Assembly (NCBI RefSeq): GCF_008711325.1
Contig: NZ_VXDB01000008.1
Location: 1 to 64,000, forward strand
DNA from: Roseibium sediminis
GTDB lineage: Bacteria; Pseudomonadota; Alphaproteobacteria; Rhizobiales; Stappiaceae
Direction of reading: 5' to 3'
Length of the DNA stretch: 64,000 bases
The translations under genes and the position numbers were made by a program. Within the stretch, counting starts at the first letter, position 1. Every line of letters starts with the position of its first letter. The notes beneath the pieces are model-generated. The model was not told the DNA's origin. It worked only from the letters and a program-made list of their open reading frames with translations, and did no database searches. Positions 62,132 through 64,000 of this stretch are shown piece after piece.

Positions 62132-64000
62132 ATGACAGACGTGAGCTCTCTCCCGCAGCCGCTTCAGGCCGCGTTGGAGAAACGGGGATATGAAACCCTT
62201 ACACCGGTTCAGGAAACCATCCTGAAGGACGCCCCTGCGGAGGCCGACCTTCTGGTTTCCGCACAAACAGGATCGGGAAAGACCGTTGCCTTTGGTCTGG
62301 CGCTTGCCCCAACCCTGATGGGTGACAGCGACAACCTGGGCCCTGCGGATGCACCGGTTGCACTGGCCATTGCGCCGACCCGAGAACTTGCCCTGCAGGT
62401 GAAGGAAGAACTGTCCTGGCTTTACAAGGAAGCCGGAGCAACACTGACTTCCTGTGTTGGCGGCATGGACCCGCGCACCGAACGCCGGGCCCTTGAACGC
62501 GGCGCTCATATTGTAGTGGGCACGCCCGGCCGTCTTCGCGACCACCTTGAGCGCGGCGCTCTTGATCTTTCCCGCATCAAGGCAATCGTTCTTGATGAAG
62601 CGGATGAAATGCTGGACATGGGCTTTAGGGAAGATCTGGAATTCATTCTGGATGCTGCCCCCGCCAGCCGGCGGACGCTGCTCTTCTCCGCCACGGTTCC
62701 CAAATCGATCGCCGAACTGGCGAAGCGCTATCAGCGGGATGCCCTGCGCCTTTCGACGATCTCCGCGCGCGAACAACATGGCGATATCGAATATATCGCC
62801 CATCCGGTTGTTCCTAATGAACGCGAGAACGCGATCATCAACGTGCTGCGTTGGTACGAAGCTGAAAAATCCATCATCTTCTGTTCGACACGCGAAGCCG
62901 TCAAACGTTTGACGGCGCGCCTCGGCAATCGTGGGTTTTCCATCGTTTCACTTTCCGGCGAACTGAGTCAGGAGCAGCGCTCTGCGGCGCTTGCGGCAAT
63001 GAAGAACGGCACAGCCCGCGTCTGTGTTGCAACCGACGTTGCTGCCCGTGGTATCGACCTGCCGAACCTTGATCTGGTGATCCATGCCGACCTGCCGACA
63101 GGCAAGGCCGCCCTTCTGCACCGCTCGGGCAGAACGGGCCGTGCGGGGCGCAAGGGCACCTGTGTGCTCATGGTCCCGTTCCCGCGCCGCCGGGCTGCCG
63201 AACGCACGATGCAGTTTGCCGGCGTCAGCGTGAAGTGGACCGGCGCTCCGACGGCCGATGACATTCGCGCGAAGGACAAGGAACGCCTGTTTCATGCGCC
63301 TGTCCTCACGGCGGAATACGAGCCGGAAGAACTGGCGATGGCCCGTGAGCTACTGGAAAAGCATGATCCGGAAAAGCTGGCAGCTGCATTCGTGAAGCTT
63401 CATCATGATCGCCTTCCGCCGCCGGAAGATGTCAGCGAAACAAACGACGATTATGTGCGTGGCCGCGATCCCGGCTCCCGCGGTGGCCGCGTTGCGGAAA
63501 TTCAGGGCAAGTTCGACGAGGGCGTCTGGTTCCGCCTGTCGCTCGGTCACAAGCATCGTGCGGACCCGCGCTGGCTGTTGCCGATGATCTGCCGCGCTGG
63601 TCATGTGACCAAGGGCGAAGTGGGTGCCATCAAGATCTTCCAGACCGAAACCCGGTTCGAGATCGCAGGTGATCACGCAGAACGCTACGCAGCCAAGCTG
63701 AAGCGCGACGGGTCGGGCGAGGAAAACGTCACCATCGAGCTTCTGGACGCACGCAAGGGCAAGATTCCGCCTCCCCCACGCTCGGAAGGCGGCGGATGGA
63801 AGAAACCCCGCCGGGGCCCAGGCACTCCTGACTATGAAAACCTTGGCCCGGAAGACCGGCTGGACGGCGACAAGCCTCGCCGGGGGCGGCCAAATGACCG
63901 TTTCAGTGACAAGAAGCCGCCGAAAGGGAAGAAGCGTGGCAAGTTCGGCGATGATGAGGCCGCTCCGCATCATCCGGCCTATGAACCGCTGGACATGAAG
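62132..64000 (+). CDS. DEAD-box RNA helicase, 3' end beyond window
   Basis: At least 623 residues are visible and the frame is still open at the right edge. The helicase core has SAQTGSGKT (motif I, near 43), PTRELALQ (Ia), VLDEADEMLD (II, near 146), FSATVPK (III), ARGIDLPNLDLVIHADLP and HRSGRTGRAGRKG (V/VI). The C-terminal part after residue 440 contains an RNA-binding DbpA-like domain (EVGAIKIFQTETRFEI) and a basic Gly/Arg/Lys/Pro-rich tail. The layout suits CsdA/DeaD or DbpA-type ribosome or cold-shock helicases. The start at 62132 (MTDVSSLPQPL) fits the family; the ribosome site is weak. Confidence 0.93.
   Translation, partial: MTDVSSLPQPLQAALEKRGYETLTPVQETILKDAPAEADLLVSAQTGSGKTVAFGLALAPTLMGDSDNLGPADAPVALAIAPTRELALQVKEELSWLYKEAGATLTSCVGGMDPRTERRALERGAHIVVGTPGRLRDHLERGALDLSRIKAIVLDEADEMLDMGFREDLEFILDAAPASRRTLLFSATVPKSIAELAKRYQRDALRLSTISAREQHGDIEYIAHPVVPNERENAIINVLRWYEAEKSIIFCSTREAVKRLTARLGNRGFSIVSLSGELSQEQRSAALAAMKNGTARVCVATDVAARGIDLPNLDLVIHADLPTGKAALLHRSGRTGRAGRKGTCVLMVPFPRRRAAERTMQFAGVSVKWTGAPTADDIRAKDKERLFHAPVLTAEYEPEELAMARELLEKHDPEKLAAAFVKLHHDRLPPPEDVSETNDDYVRGRDPGSRGGRVAEIQGKFDEGVWFRLSLGHKHRADPRWLLPMICRAGHVTKGEVGAIKIFQTETRFEIAGDHAERYAAKLKRDGSGEENVTIELLDARKGKIPPPPRSEGGGWKKPRRGPGTPDYENLGPEDRLDGDKPRRGRPNDRFSDKKPPKGKKRGKFGDDEAAPHHPAYEPLDMK

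Overview
The window reads as chromosome of a GC-rich, free-living alphaproteobacterium of the Rhizobiales/Hyphomicrobiales. The best guess is a marine, Stappiaceae-like (Roseibium/Labrenzia) lineage. The basis is the block murA-DUF2948-hisD-UPF0262-LMW phosphatase-infA-maf-yacG, a complete cbb3 oxidase locus (ccoNOQP and ccoGHIS) beside fixL-fixJ-fixK-hemN, an L-cysteate lyase gene, a TRAP transporter and a BMP-type nucleobase ABC transporter. The family assignment is inference. No rRNA, CRISPR array or insertion sequence was seen. Two tRNA genes are present, Phe-GAA and Thr-GGT.

Layout. 1-3 kb: a helically phased TGGCCA array, tRNA-Phe and a secreted UshA-type nucleotidase. 2.8-9.2 kb: the minus-strand housekeeping block, interrupted by an orphan 124-aa gene between DUF2948 and hisD. 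9.5-11.8 kb: tRNA-Thr followed by an AT-richer accessory stretch. It carries a 54-aa zinc-ribbon protein and an overlapping gene pair (a 55-aa one-helix membrane protein and a 417-aa protein) that share a 13-residue G-x-(N/D)-N-x-QAGRDI motif. This pair is the best candidate for an undescribed system. 11.8-20.7 kb: a DUF2799 lipoprotein, cuyA, two LysR regulators, a TRAP dctPQM operon ending in an alpha/beta hydrolase, and mtnA. 20.7-24.7 kb: a decayed flavin amine oxidase, an L,D-transpeptidase and quinone-linked D-lactate dehydrogenase. 25-32.3 kb: a BMP/ABC nucleobase importer with cytosine deaminase, then a convergent amidase. 32.5-36.4 kb: UDP-glucose dehydrogenase, an exopolysaccharide-type sugar transferase, aroQ, a small hypothetical protein and a CheY-like regulator.

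36.7-53.3 kb is a low-oxygen respiration region. On the minus strand lie ccoN-O-Q-P and ccoG-H-I-S. Farther along come an AbrB-family membrane protein and a GST. hemN (plus) is convergent with fixK, a lone receiver protein, fixJ and fixL. Perfect TTGA-N6-TCAA boxes lie ahead of ccoN and hemN. The expected circuit is: FixL senses oxygen through haem and phosphorylates FixJ, FixJ activates fixK, and FixK activates the oxidase and oxygen-independent haem synthesis.

53.5-64 kb: a very large symporter-linked hybrid histidine kinase with a NarL-type regulator (CrbS/CrbR-like), a double-hotdog thioesterase, a secreted coiled-coil protein, an ATP-dependent DNA ligase and a DEAD-box RNA helicase cut by the right edge. 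Start codons were adjusted where a Shine-Dalgarno sequence or family length argued for it. Functions come from reading motifs by eye; no database search was run.
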